Made by a program: the position numbers and the translations under genes. The notes under the pieces were generated by a model, which was not told the DNA's origin, did not search any database, and worked only from the letters and a program-made list of their open reading frames with translations. Positions 62,433-64,000 of a stretch of DNA of 64,000 nucleotides are shown here, one piece after another. The stretch covers positions 1 to 64,000 of the forward strand of contig NZ_CAMFHL010000002.1 of the NCBI RefSeq assembly GCF_945952095.1, read 5' to 3'. The stretch comes from an uncultured Arsenicibacter sp. GTDB taxonomy: Bacteria; Bacteroidota; Bacteroidia; Cytophagales; Spirosomataceae. Numbering within the stretch: the stretch's first letter is position 1; each line of letters opens with the position of its first letter.

Positions 62433-63690
62433 GATGTAAAGGATTTGATTTTTCAGTAATCAGTAACTTCTTGTCTCCGTTTTTTAAAGACGTAGCTAGT
62501 ATGTAAATGTCACCTCCATCCCGCAAACCCAGCTTTTTTTTCAATTCTTCTGCCGGTTGCGGGAAGTTACGCACGGTCAGATTCGCTTTTTTGTCGGCCG
62601 GAAGATAAGGCTGGATCGCCTTACGGTCGGGTTTGCACACGGCTTTCATCCGAAATGTACGGCCAAACGGAAAATCAACCGGCTCCGTGGAGGTATACAG
62701 GTGGCTATGCGGGGCCAGTTTTTTCAGATTTAACCGGGCGGCAAGGCTTCTGAAGGCACCTGCTTTCAGAATAGCTGCATTGGGTTCATAAATATACGTT
62801 TCCGGATCGGCAAACTGGATATCAACCTGCCGCTCGTCTTCCCGGCTGAATGAAAACGTAACAGACCGGTCTGGAAAAAGATTGACGGCATGAATCTGTA
62901 TCGGTACCGGATCGGCTGTTGCCGGCTGGCGGGCAATAAGCAGCACTTCCTTCACCTCGTTCTGCACGGCAATAATGTAGATCTCCGTCAGGCCTGGTAG
63001 TTGCCGGATGGTAGTGTCCAGGTCGAGCAGGGGAGAGGTTTTGATCATAATGGCCTGCCCTTTGGCTAGCAGTAAGGGCCACAAGGCAGTTACATCCGGC
63101 TCACAGTCGGTTAGCCGGACGACTTTCCCGCCATGTTCGTCGCGCCGTGCAGGGTCAAGGTATATCCAGTCGGCAGGGTGGGTTTGTGCCCGCAATAAAG
63201 CGATACCATCTGTTGCATGTATCGTTACGTTCCGGCAACCCAGTTCCTGAAGGTTGTGTGCTGTGATAGCTGCAAGCTCCGGAAACCGTTCTGCGTATAG
63301 GACTGCGTTAGCGCGTTTCGCGAAGGCCCAGGTATCAACCCCCATACCTCCTGTCAGATCCAGCAGCATGTCACCGGAAACTAAAGAAGCTTTATATACA
63401 GCCGTTAACTCAGACGATGACTGCTCGACCGACAGTGGTGACGGAAAAAAAAGTGAAAAATTTTCATACCATGATGGATGCTTGCTCCGGGCTTTTTGCC
63501 GGGCAAGTATCTGATTAGATAACTTTCTGATAGACAGATTATTGCTGTTGTGGAGTTTAAGCGCTAACTCCTGTACATTATCCGATATATGCTCTCTGAC
63601 GAAGGTTTGTTCGGCCTGGCTGAGTATTATTTCTTCTGGTTTCAAGTAAATAAATAGTTTACTTTTTAATCTCTTTTTAATTTTGATCAT
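62413..63690 (-). CDS. THUMP-like class I SAM-dependent methyltransferase
   Basis: 425 residues from ATG 63690; the open frame reaches 63780, but that would run into the divergent SulP gene. The Rossmann methyltransferase has MLLDLTGGMGVDTWAFAKRA as SAM-binding motif I, TDGIALL and WIYLDPARRDEHGG as the catalytic DPPY-like site. A THUMP-like C-terminal domain (about 330-420) follows. Probably an RNA methyltransferase; the target is unknown. Starts 62 bp from the divergent SulP start. Confidence 0.85.
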   Translation of the reverse strand: MIKIKKRLKSKLFIYLKPEEIILSQAEQTFVREHISDNVQELALKLHNSNNLSIRKLSNQILARQKARSKHPSWYENFSLFFPSPLSVEQSSSELTAVYKASLVSGDMLLDLTGGMGVDTWAFAKRANAVLYAERFPELAAITAHNLQELGCRNVTIHATDGIALLRAQTHPADWIYLDPARRDEHGGKVVRLTDCEPDVTALWPLLLAKGQAIMIKTSPLLDLDTTIRQLPGLTEIYIIAVQNEVKEVLLIARQPATADPVPIQIHAVNLFPDRSVTFSFSREDERQVDIQFADPETYIYEPNAAILKAGAFRSLAARLNLKKLAPHSHLYTSTEPVDFPFGRTFRMKAVCKPDRKAIQPYLPADKKANLTVRNFPQPAEELKKKLGLRDGGDIYILATSLKNGDKKLLITEKSNPLHHETTKS

Positions 63691-63752
63691 CCGGAAATTA
63701 ACCTCCGGATAAACCACTCTATTCGTTATAACCGACTCATTGTAAAGAAACA

Positions 63753-64000
63753 ATGTCAAACGTAAACCCTTTTCAAACATTTCGTGATTATCGGGCCAAT
63801 TTATTAAGTGCTGACTTGCCGGCGGGGTTATCCGTTTTTCTGGTTGCCTTGCCGTTATGTCTGGGCATTGCCCTGGCCTCAGGTGCTCCGTTGTTCTCGG
63901 GGCTGGTGGCAGGTATGATCGGCGGTATCATTATCGGTACATTATCCGGTTCAGAAGTCAGCGTCAGTGGTCCGGCGGCCGGTCTGGCTGTCATTGTTGC
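63753..64000 (+). CDS. SulP family anion transporter, N-terminal part (cut by window edge)
   Basis: Open from ATG 63753 to the window edge, 82 codons seen. The pattern [20 protein letters not shown], then [29 protein letters not shown], is the N-terminal membrane part of SulP (SLC26) transporters, with the SGPAAGL signature. It carries sulfate or bicarbonate in an H+- or Na+-linked way. Many Bacteroidota members have a C-terminal carbonic anhydrase-like or STAS domain, which would lie outside this window. Confidence 0.85.
   Translation, partial: MSNVNPFQTFRDYRANLLSADLPAGLSVFLVALPLCLGIALASGAPLFSGLVAGMIGGIIIGTLSGSEVSVSGPAAGLAVIV

Noticed and set aside
1..64000. tRNA, rRNA, CRISPR, IS element or prophage
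   Set aside because: I found no T-loop-like GTTCGA run in the gaps, no regular spaced repeats, and no transposase, integrase or phage gene among the proteins.

Overview
The window looks like the chromosome of a Bacteroidota member, most likely order Cytophagales and probably near Spirosoma or Rudanella. This is inferred from gene families and promoters, not from a 16S gene. The signs are a SusC/SusD pair, a MurF-alanine racemase fusion, a DUF4105/Lnb lipoprotein acyltransferase, DUF4403, DUF6660 and YfiT-like proteins. Several genes also carry the Bacteroidota -7 promoter box TAnnTTTG. Base composition is roughly balanced. I saw no rRNA, tRNA, CRISPR array, phage or insertion sequence.

Layout. 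1-2045: start of a GH97 glycosidase (cut by the window edge), an ADP-ribosylglycohydrolase and a small His/Cys-rich DUF6660 protein. 2139-8741: a metal efflux set of HME-RND pump (CusA/CzcA type), His-rich adaptor (CusB/CzcB type) and a P1B-4 metal ATPase, with no outer-membrane factor. 8800-9876: a winged-helix (HTH_42) protein between two palindromes. 10032-27051: a carbohydrate-use region with GH127, a DHDPS-family aldolase, an AraC regulator, DUF3826, SusC, SusD, a ThuA protein, three Gfo/Idh/MocA oxidoreductases and an esterase-like hydrolase. 27175-36581: ThrA, RidA, an M16 peptidase, a TPR protein, DnaX, IspF and a secreted amidohydrolase. 36621-47063: dipeptide epimerase, GNAT, AAG glycosylase, YicC, a PdxA with a very long disordered N-terminus, a 2-hydroxyacid dehydrogenase, a secreted class A beta-lactamase-like protein, a lipocalin-like lipoprotein, YbjQ, an ABC permease and a small membrane protein. 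47213-64000: RecA, citrate synthase, a pterin dehydratase, RsmI, Lnb, an inositol-phosphatase-family enzyme, YfiT, a tiny Cys-rich membrane protein, DUF4403, AlkA, CorA, MurF-Alr, an sce7725-family protein, a secreted coiled-coil protein, a THUMP-like methyltransferase and the start of a SulP transporter.

How they work together. The 10-27 kb block reads as a glycan-use locus: SusC/D take up the sugar, GH127 and the hydrolase work in the periplasm or at the surface, and the three oxidoreductases with ThuA suggest an oxidative (3-keto-sugar) route. The aldolase would finish the acid branch, with the AraC protein as likely regulator. The metal block would move cations out of both cytoplasm and periplasm.

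The most unusual signal is not a gene. Several families of short inverted-repeat elements are scattered here, and they reach into coding sequence. One family (core GAAAGAGTGAAAGAG) supplies the last codons and stop of three unrelated genes and sits in frame inside the RND pump gene. A second element supplies Leu-stop to two converging genes. A third lies in the first codons of the AAG glycosylase gene.
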